64,000 nucleotides of DNA from Cellulomonas dongxiuzhuiae (GCF_018623035.1 NZ_CP076023.1:3720001-3784000), one strand, 5' to 3'; shown: positions 51,840 through 61,564, counted from the first letter of the stretch. Notes: generated from the sequence alone by a model not told the origin. Translations and numbers: made by a program.

Positions 51840-52795
51840 GCGCCGCCGGACCCGAGACCACCGCCCCCACGGGCCCCCTCACCGGCTGGCGCGTCCTCGT
51901 CCCCCACCCTCCCCTCCCCCGCCAGCCCTCCACCCCCCAGCCCGCGAGAGAGCAATCCCGTCACGGCGACACGGGCCCCACCGCAACCGGATCGCTCTCT
52001 CACCACCTGGGGGCGGCGGTGAGTCCCGCCGCGATGGCGCTGCTCGCGGTCGGTGCGGAGCCGCTCGTGGTGCCGCTGGTGCGGACCGTCCCCCTCGACG
52101 ACCTCGTACCGCTCGACGACGCCCTGCTCGCGCTCGGCGCGGGCTGGTACGCGTGGCTCACGGTGACCAGCCAGGCGGCCGTGGCGGTGCTGGCCGAGCG
52201 CGCCGCCGCGCACGACGACGGGCTCGCGGCCCTCGTCGCGCGGGCGGGCGTGCGGGTCGCGGCGGTCGGCCCGGGCACCGCGCGCGCGCTCGGGGCGCTG
52301 GGCGTGCCCGTGGACGTCGTACCGCCGGTCCGCTCGACGGCCGTGGACCTCGTCGCCGCCCTCGTCGCCGCCGACCCGAGCGCGCCCCGCGCACTGTTCC
52401 CCCGCGGCGACCTCGCCGCCGGCACGCTCGCCGACGGGCTCACCGACGCCGGCTGGTCCGTCGACGACCCGGTCGTCTACCGCACGGTGCCCGCCGGCCC
52501 CCCCGACCCGCAGGTGGCGGCAGCGTGGGCCGCCGGCGACGTGCACGCGGTCCTGCTCACGTCGGCCAGCACCGTGCGCGCTCTGCTCGACCACCTGGGC
52601 CCGCCCCCGCCCGCGACGCGCGTCGTCGTCATCGGGCCGAGCACGCAGGCCGAGGCGGACCGCCACGGGCTGCGCGTCGACGCGGTCGCCGGCCGCCAGA
52701 CCCTCGCCGGGCTCGTCGACGCGCTGGCCGACCACGTCGCACGCACGGGCGCCACGCCCGGCACGCCACCCACCCCCACGGAGGACACACCGTGA
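51836..52795 (+). CDS. hemD: Uroporphyrinogen-III synthase with repeat-derived insertion
   Basis: 319-aa HemD, which inverts and closes the tetrapyrrole ring. Family features are modest as usual: GWRVLVP at the N-terminus, [50 protein letters not shown] and [17 protein letters not shown]. Between strand 1 (GWRVLVP) and the first normal helix ([14 protein letters not shown]) an additional ~40 residues ([20 protein letters not shown] and following) are encoded by a C-rich tract plus an inverted pair of the dispersed repeat (51946-51964 and 51986-52003). The frame is kept. GTG overlaps the hemC stop; the stop overlaps hemB. Confidence 0.9.
   Translation: MSAAGPETTAPTGPLTGWRVLVPHPPLPRQPSTPQPAREQSRHGDTGPTATGSLSHHLGAAVSPAAMALLAVGAEPLVVPLVRTVPLDDLVPLDDALLALGAGWYAWLTVTSQAAVAVLAERAAAHDDGLAALVARAGVRVAAVGPGTARALGALGVPVDVVPPVRSTAVDLVAALVAADPSAPRALFPRGDLAAGTLADGLTDAGWSVDDPVVYRTVPAGPPDPQVAAAWAAGDVHAVLLTSASTVRALLDHLGPPPPATRVVVIGPSTQAEADRHGLRVDAVAGRQTLAGLVDALADHVARTGATPGTPPTPTEDTP
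51946..52003. repeat. Inverted pair of the dispersed short repeat inside hemD
   Basis: GAGAGAGCAATCCCGTCAC (51946-51964, plus) and GTGAGAGAGCGATCCGGT (51986-52003 read on the minus strand) form a 21-nt-spaced imperfect inverted repeat able to fold as a hairpin. It is preceded by a C-rich tract (51901-51945). The block lies in frame within hemD. Confidence 0.8.
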
Positions 52796-53784
52796 CCACC
52801 CCCACCCCCGGCCGGCTGCGTCCGCGCCGCCTGCGCCGCACCCCCGCGCTGCGCCGCCTGACCGCGCAGACCCGCCTGCACGCGGCCGACCTCGTGCTGC
52901 CCGTCTTCGTCCGCGAGGGCCTCGACGAGCCGCACGCGCTGACGTCGATGCCCGGGGTGCTGCAGCACACGCGCGACTCGCTGCGCCGGGAGGCGGTGCG
53001 CGCGGCCGAGGCCGGGATCGGCGGGATCATGCTGTTCGGCGTCCCGGCGCACCGCGACGCGATCGGGTCGGGAGCCACGGACCCGGACGGCATCCTCAAC
53101 GTCGCCATCGCGGACGTGGTCGCCGAGGTCGGCGACGCGCTCGTCGTGCAGGCCGACCTGTGCCTCGACGAGTTCACCGACCACGGGCACTGCGGCGTGC
53201 TGACCGCGGACGGCACCGTCGACAACGACGCGACCCTGGAGCGGTACGCCGCGATGGCGCTCGCGCAGGCGCAGGCCGGCGCCCACCTCGTGGGGCTCAG
53301 CGGCATGATGGACGGCCAGACGGGCGTCGTGCGGGACGCGCTGGACGCGGCCGGGCACCACGAGGTCGCCGTCCTGGCGTACGCGGCGAAGTACGCGTCG
53401 GCGTTCTACGGGCCGTTCCGCGAGGCCGTCGAGTCGCAGCTCGACGGCGACCGGCGCACGTACCAGATGGATCCCGCGAACCGTCGCGAGGCGGCGCGGG
53501 AGGTCGCGATCGACGTGGCCGAGGGCGCCGACGTCGTCATGGTGAAGCCCGCGATGTCGTACCTCGACGTGCTCGCGGACGTCGCGGCGTCCACACCCGT
53601 ACCCGTCTGGGCATACCAGGTGTCCGGTGAGTACGCCATGATCGAGGCGGCGTCCGCACGGGGGTGGATCGGCCGTCGGAGTGCTGTCACCGAGTCCGTG
53701 CTCAGCATCCGTCGCGCCGGTGCCGATGCCGTCCTGACGTACTGGGCGACGGAGCTGGCCGGATGGCTGGCAGAGGAGCGGTGA
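52792..53784 (+). CDS. hemB: Delta-aminolevulinic acid dehydratase (porphobilinogen synthase)
   Basis: 330-aa enzyme condensing two aminolevulinate molecules. The active-site lysines lie in [16 protein letters not shown] and [11 protein letters not shown]. The metal region reads [16 protein letters not shown]: it has two Cys and the Asp/His pattern of Mg/Zn variants, so the metal cannot be assigned with certainty. The N-terminal ~20 residues are basic. GTG overlaps the hemD stop; the stop overlaps the hemL start (TGATG). Confidence 0.97.
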   Translation: MTTPTPGRLRPRRLRRTPALRRLTAQTRLHAADLVLPVFVREGLDEPHALTSMPGVLQHTRDSLRREAVRAAEAGIGGIMLFGVPAHRDAIGSGATDPDGILNVAIADVVAEVGDALVVQADLCLDEFTDHGHCGVLTADGTVDNDATLERYAAMALAQAQAGAHLVGLSGMMDGQTGVVRDALDAAGHHEVAVLAYAAKYASAFYGPFREAVESQLDGDRRTYQMDPANRREAAREVAIDVAEGADVVMVKPAMSYLDVLADVAASTPVPVWAYQVSGEYAMIEAASARGWIGRRSAVTESVLSIRRAGADAVLTYWATELAGWLAEER

Positions 53785-55154
53785 TGACGCAGGTGGAGGA
53801 CGACACAGTGGTGCTGGGGCAGGCCCCGGCCTGGACGGCCACCAGCTCGGAGGCCTTCGTGCACGCCACGTCCGTGATCCCCGGTGGCGTCAACTCGCCG
53901 GTGCGCGCGTTCGGGTCGGTCGGCGGCACGCCGCGCTTCCTCGCCTCCGCGCTCGGTGCGTACGTCCGCGACGTCGAGGGCCGCGACTACGTCGACCTCG
54001 TCGGGTCGTGGGGTCCGGCGCTGGTCGGGCACGCGCACCCGCAGGTCGTCGAGGCGGTGCAGCAGGCGGCCGCACGCGGGCTGGGCTTCGGCGCGCCGAC
54101 GACGACCGAGGTCGAGCTCGTCGACGAGATCCGCGACCGTGTGCCCGTCGCCGAGCGCGTGCGCCTGGTCTCGACGGGCACCGAGGCCGTGATGACCGCG
54201 CTGCGGCTGGCCCGCGCGTGGACCGGTCGCGACAAGATCGTGAAGTTCGCCGGCTGCTACCACGGGCACGTCGACTCCCTGCTGGCGCAGGCGGGGTCGG
54301 GCGTCGCGACGCTCGCCCTGCCCGGGTCGGCCGGGGTCACCGCGGCCGTCGCCGCCGAGACCATCGTCGTGCCGTACAACGACGTCGAGGCGCTGCAGGC
54401 CGCGTTCGACGAGCACGGCTCGACCATCGCCGCCGTCATCACCGAGGCGGCGCCCGCCAACATGGGCGTCGTGCCGCCGCTGCCGGGCTTCAACCGCGAG
54501 CTGCGTCGCATCACGCAGCACCACGACGCCGTGCTCATCCAGGACGAGGTGCTCACGGGCTTCCGCGTCGGCCGCGCCGGCTGGTGGGGCCTGGAGGGCG
54601 CGTCGGAGCAGTGGGCCCCCGACCTGCTGACGTTCGGCAAGGTCATCGGCGGCGGGCTGCCCGTGGCCGCGGTCGCGGGGCGCGCGGACATCATGGAGCA
54701 GCTCGCACCGCTGGGGCCCGTCTACCAGGCGGGCACGCTGTCGGGGAACCCGGTGGCCACGGCCGCGGGCCTGGCGACGCTGCGGCTCGCGGACGCCGAG
54801 GCCTACGCGCGGGTGGACGCCGCGGCGATGCACCTGCGACGCGCGGTGAGCGGTGCGCTCGCGGACGCGGGCGTGCCGCACGCGGTGCAGTGGGCGGGGA
54901 GCCTGTTCAGCGTCATGTTCGGCGAGCACGCGGCGTCGGAGGGGGCGCGGGACTACGCGGCCGTGCAGGCCTCGGAGCACTGGCGGTACGCGCCGTTCTT
55001 CCACGCGCTGCTCGACGCGGGGGTGCTCGCGCCGCCGTCGCCGTTCGAGGCCTGGTTCGTCTCCGCCGCGCACGACGAGGCCGTGCTCGACCGCGTCATC
55101 GAGGCACTGCCGGCCGCGGCCCAGGCCGCAGCACAGGCCCGCCCCCCGGAGTGA
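53784..55154 (+). CDS. hemL: Glutamate-1-semialdehyde 2,1-aminomutase
   Basis: 456-aa PLP enzyme converting glutamate-1-semialdehyde to aminolevulinate. Key segments: [75 protein letters not shown], and the PLP lysine in [40 protein letters not shown] is also intact. ATG at 53784 overlaps the hemB stop. Last gene of the operon, followed by a perfect long hairpin. Confidence 0.97.
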   Translation: MTQVEDDTVVLGQAPAWTATSSEAFVHATSVIPGGVNSPVRAFGSVGGTPRFLASALGAYVRDVEGRDYVDLVGSWGPALVGHAHPQVVEAVQQAAARGLGFGAPTTTEVELVDEIRDRVPVAERVRLVSTGTEAVMTALRLARAWTGRDKIVKFAGCYHGHVDSLLAQAGSGVATLALPGSAGVTAAVAAETIVVPYNDVEALQAAFDEHGSTIAAVITEAAPANMGVVPPLPGFNRELRRITQHHDAVLIQDEVLTGFRVGRAGWWGLEGASEQWAPDLLTFGKVIGGGLPVAAVAGRADIMEQLAPLGPVYQAGTLSGNPVATAAGLATLRLADAEAYARVDAAAMHLRRAVSGALADAGVPHAVQWAGSLFSVMFGEHAASEGARDYAAVQASEHWRYAPFFHALLDAGVLAPPSPFEAWFVSAAHDEAVLDRVIEALPAAAQAAAQARPPE

Positions 55155-55170
55155 CCCGCGGCTGACCGCA

Positions 55171-55225
55171 CGAGACCGGGCCGGGTCGTCGTCCCACGGT
55201 GGGACGACGACCCGGCCCGGTCTCG
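55171..55225. terminator. Perfect 26-bp hairpin between convergent genes
   Basis: The 26 bases at 55171-55196 (starting CGAGACCGGGCCGGG) are exactly complementary to 55200-55225, with a 3-base CGG loop. It lies 17 bp after hemL and 38 bp before the end of the convergent TauE/SafE gene, and has no U-tract. Probably a bidirectional terminator acting by stem strength. Confidence 0.85.
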
Positions 55226-55263
55226 ATGTGCGTCCGTCCAGGGGACGGACGGATGGCGGTGCG

Positions 55264-56244
55264 TCAGCGGGTCGGCGGGACCGGGGTCACGTCGGCCAGC
55301 GCCGCGGCGTCGTCGGACGTCCCGGCGGGCTCGGCCGGGCCGTGCCCCACGGCGGCGACGTCACCGCGGCCGGCGGCCAGGTCGTTGCGGTAGGCGCGGA
55401 CGGACCACGTGATCGCGGCGATCCAGACGAGGGCGATGGCACCCAGGACGAGGCCCTCGGTGGGCGTGTCGCCGACGCCGACCCAGTCGGAGCGCAGGAT
55501 CGTGCGGGCGTTGGTCAGGACGATGACGCCGCCGACGGCCGAGCCGAGCACGCGGCCCGGGACCTTGCGGACGAGCCACGCGGCGAGAGGGGCTGCGATG
55601 AGGCCACCGATCAGCAGGGCGAGCACCCAGGTGAAGTCGATGCCCTGCGACCCGATCGCGAACAGGAAGCCGAGGCTCGCGGCGATCGCGACGAGGAACT
55701 CGGAGGTGTCGATCGACCCGACGACCTTGCGCGGCTCGAGCCGGCCGCTCGCGAGCAGCGCGGGCGTGCCCACGGGGCCCCAGCCGCCGCCGCCGGTCGC
55801 GTCGACGAAGCCGGCGACCAGGCCGAGGGGCGTGAGGAACCGCTTGCGCAGCGGCAGGCCCTGCCGGTCGGTGCGCAGGCCCTTGAGCGTGAAGCGGATC
55901 AGCAGGTAGAGGCCGAGCGCCAGCAGGATCAGCGACATGACGGGCTTGGCCGCGTCGGTCGACAGGTTCGACAGGAACGTCGCACCGGCGAACGCGCCGA
56001 TGGCCCCCGGGACGCCGACCCGCAGGACGACCTTCCAGTCGACGTTGCCGAACTTCCAGTGCGAGACGCCCGACGCGAGCGTCGTGCCGATCTCGGCGAG
56101 GTGGACGGTGGCGGACGCGGCAGCCGGGTTGGTGCCGATCGCCAGCAGCAGCGTCGACGAGGTCACGCCGTAGGCCATGCCCAGGCTTCCGTCGACGAGC
56201 TGGGCGGCGAGCCCGACGAGGGCGAGCAGGACGATCGTGGGCAC
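55264..56244 (-). CDS. TauE/SafE-family sulfite/anion exporter
   Basis: 326-aa membrane protein with about eight hydrophobic helices. The TauE/SafE pattern is evident: LLALVGLAAQLVDGSLGMAY with the conserved G-x-G-x-G-like loop, then TVHLAEIGTTLASG, and the second repeat GFVDATGGGGWGPVGTPALL. Proposed to export sulfite or other organosulfur anions. The GTG at 56244 has GAGGTGG upstream and starts at the first helix; upstream codons give no signal. It is downstream of an Rrf2-type regulator gene on the same strand. Confidence 0.9.
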   Translation of the reverse strand: MPTIVLLALVGLAAQLVDGSLGMAYGVTSSTLLLAIGTNPAAASATVHLAEIGTTLASGVSHWKFGNVDWKVVLRVGVPGAIGAFAGATFLSNLSTDAAKPVMSLILLALGLYLLIRFTLKGLRTDRQGLPLRKRFLTPLGLVAGFVDATGGGGWGPVGTPALLASGRLEPRKVVGSIDTSEFLVAIAASLGFLFAIGSQGIDFTWVLALLIGGLIAAPLAAWLVRKVPGRVLGSAVGGVIVLTNARTILRSDWVGVGDTPTEGLVLGAIALVWIAAITWSVRAYRNDLAAGRGDVAAVGHGPAEPAGTSDDAAALADVTPVPPTR

Positions 56245-56370
56245 GTGGACCACCTCGGGAGGGCCCGGCACGGGGCCGGGGGTCGGATGTCGAGCGCGCA
56301 CGGACGGATATCCGTACCACGCTGATAATTCCGATCCGAGTGCTCGGGTTACAAGACCTTCCCGCATCGT

Positions 56371-56383
56371 GAGACGCCGTCTC
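56371..56383. promoter_or_regulatory. Palindrome between Rrf2 and TauE/SafE genes
   Basis: GAGACGCCGTCTC (56371-56383) is a perfect 13-bp odd palindrome with near-symmetric flanks (CGT and GCACG), 127 bp upstream of the exporter start and 40 bp downstream of the Rrf2 stop. Candidate operator for the Rrf2-type repressor acting on the exporter gene; inferred from position only. Confidence 0.4.
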
Positions 56384-56422
56384 GCACGTCGAGAGGCTGC
56401 TGGAGCGTCGACCCCGCCCCGG

Positions 56423-56881
56423 TCACGGGTTCTCCCACGCGTCCTCCCGCGCGGCCAGCACGTGCACCGACTCGGGGAGGTCCCGGGCCACGACGTCGGC
56501 GAGCGTCACGACGTCGAGCACGTCGCGCACCGCCGTCCGCAGCGCGACCCACACCTCGAGCAGGGCGGTCGCCGAGCCCTCGTACGTCAGGCCCGGCGGG
56601 CGCACGTCCCGCACGGTCACCAGCGGCCCGTCGACCGCGCGGATCACGTCGGCGAGCGTGATCTCGTCCGCCCCACGGGCCAGGAGGTAGCCGCCGGAGC
56701 GGCCGCGCACGCTGGTCACGACGCCGCCGCGCCGCAGGTCGCCCATGATCCGCTCGAGGAAGCTGGTCGGGATGCCCTGGCCGGCGGCCAGCACGTCGCT
56801 CGGGACGGACTCACCGCCCGGCCTGCTCGCCAGCTCGGCGCACGCCCGCACCGCATAGTCCGCTTTCGCCGAGACACGCAT
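56423..56881 (-). CDS. Rrf2-family transcriptional regulator without Fe-S cysteines
   Basis: 152-aa winged-helix repressor of the Rrf2 family: [20 protein letters not shown], then [20 protein letters not shown] and [20 protein letters not shown], followed by a dimerisation helix. The IscR/NsrR-type three-Cys cluster region (~85-110) reads [20 protein letters not shown] with no Cys, so it is probably not an Fe-S sensor, more like CymR-type sulfur regulators. Consistent with control of the adjacent sulfite-type exporter. Divergent from csoR with 95 bp between starts. Confidence 0.9.
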   Translation of the reverse strand: MRVSAKADYAVRACAELASRPGGESVPSDVLAAGQGIPTSFLERIMGDLRRGGVVTSVRGRSGGYLLARGADEITLADVIRAVDGPLVTVRDVRPPGLTYEGSATALLEVWVALRTAVRDVLDVVTLADVVARDLPESVHVLAAREDAWENP

Positions 56882-56949
56882 GGTCCTGATTCTCCCCTGC
56901 GCCGCGTGCTGCCACGTGCAGGCGGGGGACGCCGGACGGGTGAGGTCGG

Positions 56950-56968
56950 AATACCCCGGGGGGGTACC
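56950..56968 (+). promoter_or_regulatory. CsoR-type operator upstream of csoR
   Basis: AATACCCCGGGGGGGTACC (56950-56968) has the ATACCCC-GGGGTA arrangement of CsoR operators and ends 8 bp before the csoR ATG. Copper binding to CsoR would release it and allow csoR-copZ-copA transcription. Confidence 0.75.
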
Positions 56969-56976
56969 CTGTTCAC

Positions 56977-57336
56977 ATGAGCGTGATGCCTGCAGCCCCG
57001 CAGCCCGCCACCGACGTCCACGCGCACGCGACGGGCGCGGCACCCGACGCCGCCGCGCCCGGCTACTCCACCGCCAAGGACGAGTACCTGCGCCGGCTGC
57101 GTCGCGTCGAGGGCCAGGTCCGCGGCATCGCCCGCATGGTCGACGAGGACGTCTACTGCATCGACGTCCTCACCCAGATCGCGGCCGTGACCAAGGCCCT
57201 GCAGGCCGTCGGCATCGGCCTCGTGGAGGAGCACCTCGGGCACTGCGTCGTCGACGCGGCCCGGCAGTCCCCCGAGGCCGGCGCCGAGAAGGTCCGCGAG
57301 GCGTCCGCCGCGATCGCGCGACTCGTCCGGAGCTGA
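56977..57336 (+). CDS. csoR: CsoR-type copper-sensing repressor
   Basis: 119-aa helical repressor. After a variable N-terminus (~35 residues), the DUF156 core has [20 protein letters not shown], the first Cys ligand in [11 protein letters not shown], and the His and second Cys in [12 protein letters not shown], i.e. the Cys-His-Cys Cu(I) site. Autoregulated through the operator at 56950-56968. Upstream of copZ (123-bp gap) and copA on the same strand. Confidence 0.93.
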   Translation: MSVMPAAPQPATDVHAHATGAAPDAAAPGYSTAKDEYLRRLRRVEGQVRGIARMVDEDVYCIDVLTQIAAVTKALQAVGIGLVEEHLGHCVVDAARQSPEAGAEKVREASAAIARLVRS

Positions 57337-57459
57337 CCCCGGGCGGCTCCCACCCCCACGAGGAGAGCCGCCCCCACCCCTCCCGGCCGCACCGGCCGCC
57401 CGCCGCGCACCGCGGGGGCCCCCGCCGCACCGGACCACCGAGAACCCGAGGAGCACCCC

Positions 57460-57690
57460 ATGAGCACCACCACCTTCCGTGTCGACGGCATGACCTGCGG
57501 CCACTGCGTCCAGGCGGTCACCGAGGAGCTGTCCGCGCTGCCCGGCGTGTCCCACGTCGCCGTCGAGCTCGTCGCCGGTGGGTCGTCACCCGTGACCGTG
57601 ACCTCCGACGCCCCGCTCGACGCGGCCGCCGTCGGTGCAGCCGTCACCGAGGCGGGGTACGCGGTGACCCCGGGAAGGTCGCTCCTGTGA
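57460..57690 (+). CDS. copZ: Copper chaperone CopZ
   Basis: 76-aa HMA-domain metallochaperone with the Cu(I) motif GMTCGHC near residue 10 and the usual beta-alpha-beta pattern ([24 protein letters not shown]). Delivers Cu(I) to the CopA ATPase encoded next. ATG at 57460 (CCCGAGGAG upstream). The stop overlaps the copA GTG (GTGA at 57687-57690). Confidence 0.95.
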   Translation: MSTTTFRVDGMTCGHCVQAVTEELSALPGVSHVAVELVAGGSSPVTVTSDAPLDAAAVGAAVTEAGYAVTPGRSLL

Positions 57691-60233
57691 GCGCCGACGC
57701 CGCCCGTCGAGCCCCCGACGGCGTGACCGCCGCGGGCATCGACCTGGCCATCGAGGGCATGACCTGCGCGTCGTGCGTCGCGCGCGTCGAGAAGCGGCTC
57801 AACCGCGTCCCGGGCGCCCGGGCGACCGTGAACCTCGCGCTCGAGACCGCGCACGTCGACGTCACCGCGACGGACGACGCGCCCGCGCCCACCGCCGAGG
57901 CGCTGGTCGCCGCCGTGCAGGCCGCGGGGTACGACGCCCACCCGCTCACGCGTCCCGGTGCCCACGCGCCGGCGGCGCACGACCCCCACGCGCACCCGGG
58001 CACGGACGGCCACGCCGGCGAGCACGGTGCGGACCACGGCGGGCACGACGACCTCGCGCACGCGCTGTCCGGCATGCAGCACGCCGGCATGGAGCACGAC
58101 CCCGAGGACGACACGTCGGCACCCGACGACACGCGCGGCACCGACCTGCGTCGGCGCCTGCGCGTCGCCGCCGTGCTGACCGTGCCGGTGCTCGTGCTCA
58201 GCATGGTCCCGGCGACGCAGTTCCGCGGCTGGCAGTGGCTGGTCGCGGCTCTCGCCCTGCCCGTCGCGACGTGGGCCGCGTGGCCCTTCCACCGTGCCGC
58301 CTACCGCGCGGCACGGCACGGCGCGTCGACCATGGACACGCTCGTCTCGATCGGCGTCGTCGCGGCGACCGCCTGGTCGCTGTGGGCGCTGCTGCTGGGC
58401 GGTGCGGGCGAGCTCGGCATGCGCATGACGCCGACGCTCTTCCCCGCCGCGGGCGCCGGCCACGGCACGGCCATGCCGGAGCTGTACTTCGAGGTCGCGG
58501 CCGTCGTGACGACGTTCCTGCTGGCCGGCCGGTACGCCGAGCACCGCTCGCGCCGCCGCGCCGGTGACGCCCTGCGCGCGCTGCTCGACCTGGGCGCCAA
58601 GGACGTCGCGCTGCTCGTGACCGGCCCCGACGGGCGCCGCGTCGAGCGGCGCGTGCCGGTGGGCCGGCTCGCGGTGGGCGACGAGTTCGCCGTGCGGCCG
58701 GGCGAGAAGATCGCCACCGACGGGGTCGTGGTGTCCGGCACGAGCGCCGTCGACACCTCGCTGCTGACCGGTGAGCCGGTCCCCGTGGACGTCGGGCCCG
58801 GGGACGAGGTCACGGGAGCGACGCTCAACACGGGCGGCCATCTCGTCGTGCGCGCGTCGCGCGTCGGCGAGGAGACGCGCCTGGCGCAGATCGGCCGGCT
58901 CGTCGCCCGCGCGCAGACCGGCAAGGCGCCCGTGCAGCGGCTCGCCGACCGGATCTCCGCGGTCTTCGTGCCCGTCGTGCTGGTGATCGCGCTCGGCACG
59001 CTCGTCGTGTGGCTCGCCACGGGCGGCGGCGTGCAGGCGGCGTTCACGGCGGCCGTCGCGGTGCTGATCATCGCGTGCCCCTGCGCGCTGGGCCTGGCCA
59101 CGCCGACCGCGCTGCTCGTCGGCACGGGACGCGGCGCCCAGCTCGGCATCCTCATCAAGGGTCCCGAGATCCTGGAGCAGACGCGGCGCGTCGACACCGT
59201 CGTGCTCGACAAGACCGGGACGGTCACGGCCGGGCGCATGGCGCTCGTCGACGTCGTCCCCGCCGCCGGTGAGGACGCGCACGAGGTGCACCGCCTCGCC
59301 GCGGCCGTCGAGCAGCTCTCGGAGCACCCGGTCGCCCGCGCCATCGCGGCCACCCCCACCCCCCCGACGTCCGCGAGAGCGCAATCCAGTTCGCGCGCTG
59401 GGGAGGCTGCGGTCACGTCCGACGTGGCCGTCGGCGCCGACGGCGTCGCGATCGGGGCCGACGAGGTGCGGGAGTTCCGTGCCGACGCCGGCCGCGGGGT
59501 CAGCGGCGTGGTCCGCACCGCGCACAGCGGGCTCGCGCTCGCGCGCCGCGTGCTCGTCGGGCGGCTCGGCTGGCTCGACGAGCAGGGTGTGCGGACCGAC
59601 GACGTCGCCGACGCTGTCGCCGCGGCGGAGGCGGACGGTGCGACGGCCGTCGTCGCCGCGTGGGACGGCCGCGCGCGCGGCGTCCTCGTGCTGCGGGACC
59701 CGGTGAAGCCGACGTCGACCGGGGCGATCGCCGAGCTGCGCGCGCTCGGGCTGCGGCCGGTGCTGCTCACGGGCGACAACCGGGGCGCCGCGCTCGCGAC
59801 GGCCCGCACGGTGGGCATCGCGGAGGAGGACGTGGTCGCGCAGGTCATGCCGGACGAGAAGGTCGCGGTCGTCGAGCGGCTGCAGGCCGGCGGCGCGCGC
59901 GTCGCGATGGTCGGTGACGGCGTCAACGACGCCGCGGCGCTCGCGACCGCGGACCTGGGCCTGGCGATGGGCACGGGCACGGACGTCGCGATCGAGGCGG
60001 CGGACCTGACCCTCGTCCGTGGCGACCTCGCGTCGGCGCCGCAGGCGATCCGGCTGTCGGGACGCACGCTGCGGATCATCCGGCAGAACCTGTTCTGGGC
60101 GTTCGCGTACAACGTCGCGGCCATCCCGCTGGCGGCCCTGGGCCTGCTGAACCCGATGATCGCGGGTGCGGCGATGGCGTTCTCGTCGGTCCTGGTGGTG
60201 ACCAACAGCCTGCGCCTGCGCCGCTTCACCTGA
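57687..60233 (+). CDS. copA: Copper-exporting P-type ATPase with repeat-derived insertion
   Basis: 848-aa P1B-type ATPase. The N-terminal HMA domain has GMTCASC (~30); a His-rich segment (~90-130: [20 protein letters not shown]) follows; then membrane helices, the CPC motif in [19 protein letters not shown], the phosphorylation site [35 protein letters not shown] and the hinge [20 protein letters not shown]. Between [10 protein letters not shown] and the normal N-domain sequence ([11 protein letters not shown]) lies an extra ~35-residue Pro/Ser/Ala segment ([20 protein letters not shown]) encoded by a C-rich tract and a copy of the dispersed repeat (59375-59390). GTG overlaps copZ. Confidence 0.95.
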   Translation: MSADAARRAPDGVTAAGIDLAIEGMTCASCVARVEKRLNRVPGARATVNLALETAHVDVTATDDAPAPTAEALVAAVQAAGYDAHPLTRPGAHAPAAHDPHAHPGTDGHAGEHGADHGGHDDLAHALSGMQHAGMEHDPEDDTSAPDDTRGTDLRRRLRVAAVLTVPVLVLSMVPATQFRGWQWLVAALALPVATWAAWPFHRAAYRAARHGASTMDTLVSIGVVAATAWSLWALLLGGAGELGMRMTPTLFPAAGAGHGTAMPELYFEVAAVVTTFLLAGRYAEHRSRRRAGDALRALLDLGAKDVALLVTGPDGRRVERRVPVGRLAVGDEFAVRPGEKIATDGVVVSGTSAVDTSLLTGEPVPVDVGPGDEVTGATLNTGGHLVVRASRVGEETRLAQIGRLVARAQTGKAPVQRLADRISAVFVPVVLVIALGTLVVWLATGGGVQAAFTAAVAVLIIACPCALGLATPTALLVGTGRGAQLGILIKGPEILEQTRRVDTVVLDKTGTVTAGRMALVDVVPAAGEDAHEVHRLAAAVEQLSEHPVARAIAATPTPPTSARAQSSSRAGEAAVTSDVAVGADGVAIGADEVREFRADAGRGVSGVVRTAHSGLALARRVLVGRLGWLDEQGVRTDDVADAVAAAEADGATAVVAAWDGRARGVLVLRDPVKPTSTGAIAELRALGLRPVLLTGDNRGAALATARTVGIAEEDVVAQVMPDEKVAVVERLQAGGARVAMVGDGVNDAAALATADLGLAMGTGTDVAIEAADLTLVRGDLASAPQAIRLSGRTLRIIRQNLFWAFAYNVAAIPLAALGLLNPMIAGAAMAFSSVLVVTNSLRLRRFT
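59375..59390 (+). repeat. Dispersed short repeat copy inside copA
   Basis: GAGAGCGCAATCCAGT, one mismatch-type variant of the repeat core, preceded by a C-rich tract (59351-59365, CACCCCCACCCCCCC). It is read in frame in the ATP-binding domain of CopA. Confidence 0.7.
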
Positions 60234-60269
60234 CCGCCACGCGCTCGGCGACGGGGACGGTGGTAATGT

Positions 60270-60286
60270 GCTATCACATTGATAGC
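60270..60286. promoter_or_regulatory. Perfect palindrome upstream of the SPFH gene
   Basis: GCTATCACATTGATAGC is a perfect 7-3-7 inverted repeat 31 bp upstream of the SPFH ATG, overlapping the expected core promoter (TAATGT at 60264-60269 may be the -10). The short AT-richer palindrome is unlike its GC-rich surroundings. It is the likely operator for the ribbon-helix-helix protein encoded downstream of SPFH. Confidence 0.7.
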
Positions 60287-60316
60287 GCGCGAGCGCTCGA
60301 CCACCGGAGGCTCACC

Positions 60317-61276
60317 ATGCCCGACACCGTCCCACCGCAGGAGTCCGTCGGCGGCGACCCGAGCGGACGTCCCGTCGGGCACGCCGGCGCGCGCGTCGAC
60401 GTCGCCGAGCGCGACGCCTGGGCCGTCGGCGCCGGGCCGGGCCTCGTCGTCCTGCTCCTCGCGCTGGGGGCGCTGGGCAGTGCGATCCCGCTGTTCATCC
60501 ACGCCGACGCCACCGGCGCCGACGCGTGGGGCGTCCTCGGCGTGGGCCTGATCGTGCTGGGCATCGTGCTGTTCACCGGGATCGCCGTCATCAGCCCCGG
60601 CCAGACGCGCGTCGTGCAGTTCTTCGGCCGCTACATCGGCACCATCCGCCGCACCGGCCTGGTCCTGACGGTCCCGCTCACCACGCGCAAGAACGTCTCG
60701 GTGCGCGTGCGCAACTTCGAGACCAGCGAGCTCAAGGTCAACGACGCCGACGGCAACCCCGTCAACATCGCGTCGATCATCGTGTGGCAGGTCGCGGACA
60801 CCGCCATGGCCACGTTCGCGGTCGAGGACTACGCCGACTTCGTGCGCGTGCAGTCCGAGTCGGCGCTGCGGCACGTCGCGATGTCGCACCCCTACGACCA
60901 CGCCGACGCGGGCGAGAACTCGCTGCGCGGCGCCACCGACGTCGTGTCGGGGGAGATCGCGGCCGAGGTCGCCGCACGCGTCGTCATCGCCGGCATCGAG
61001 GTCATCGAGGCCCGCATCTCCAACCTCGCGTACGCACCCGAGATCGCCCAGGCGATGCTGCAGCGCCAGCAGGCGGGCGCGATCATCGCGGCCCGCGAGC
61101 TGATCGTCGAAGGTGCGGTGTCGATGGTCGAGAGCGCGCTGGGCCGGCTCGAGGCCGACGGCGTCGTCACGCTGGACGACGAGCGTCGCGCCGCGATGGT
61201 GTCGAACCTGCTCGTCGTGCTCTGCGGGGAGTCCCGCGCGACACCCGTCATCAACACGGGCAGCCTGTACGCGTGA
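60317..61276 (+). CDS. SPFH/Band-7 domain protein
   Basis: 319-aa membrane-anchored protein. Two hydrophobic helices (~43-65 and ~75-95) precede an SPFH/Band-7 domain (ISPGQTRVVQFFGRYIGTI, RTGLVLTVPLTTRKNVSVRV, VEDYADFVRVQSESALRHVA) and a C-terminal coiled region with IIAARELIVEGAVSMVESAL. Stomatin-like scaffold organising membrane microdomains. ATG at 60317 with GGAGG upstream; upstream residues from a GTG do not fit. The stop overlaps the start of the ribbon-helix-helix gene (GTGA). Confidence 0.92.
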   Translation: MPDTVPPQESVGGDPSGRPVGHAGARVDVAERDAWAVGAGPGLVVLLLALGALGSAIPLFIHADATGADAWGVLGVGLIVLGIVLFTGIAVISPGQTRVVQFFGRYIGTIRRTGLVLTVPLTTRKNVSVRVRNFETSELKVNDADGNPVNIASIIVWQVADTAMATFAVEDYADFVRVQSESALRHVAMSHPYDHADAGENSLRGATDVVSGEIAAEVAARVVIAGIEVIEARISNLAYAPEIAQAMLQRQQAGAIIAARELIVEGAVSMVESALGRLEADGVVTLDDERRAAMVSNLLVVLCGESRATPVINTGSLYA

Positions 61277-61530
61277 ACGAGGACGGGCCCGTGGGGGGTG
61301 CGGGTGCGGCGTCGGGTGACGCCGCACCCGCGCGGCGCGAGCGGCGGCAGGTGCTGCTGCGGCTCGACCCCGCGGTGCACGACGCGCTCGCCCGGTGGGC
61401 GGCCGACGACCTGCGCAGCGTCAACGCCCAGATCGACCTGCTGCTGCGCCGCGCGCTCAAGGACGCGGGCCGCATGCCGTCGACGGCGGCCGCCCCACCC
61501 CCCCGCGGCCGCCCCCGCTCCACCCCCTGA
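61273..61530 (+). CDS. Ribbon-helix-helix (Arc-type) protein
   Basis: 85-aa basic protein. The central RHH fold is QVLLRLDPAVHDALARWAAD followed by DDLRSVNAQIDLLLRRALKD; the N- and C-termini are Gly/Pro-rich. Translationally coupled to the SPFH gene. Pairs of SPFH and Arc-type genes occur in actinobacteria; the RHH protein most probably autoregulates through the palindrome at 60270-60286. Confidence 0.85.
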   Translation: MNEDGPVGGAGAASGDAAPARRERRQVLLRLDPAVHDALARWAADDLRSVNAQIDLLLRRALKDAGRMPSTAAAPPPRGRPRSTP

Positions 61531-61564
61531 CCCCTCCCCACGCCGCCGCGCCCGGGGAGAGGGG
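61531..61564. terminator. GC-rich imperfect hairpin, candidate terminator
   Basis: CCCCTCCCC (61531-61539) can pair with GGGGAGAGGGG (61554-61564) between the convergent RHH and ABC-2 permease genes. No U-tract; support is position and pairing only. Confidence 0.35.
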
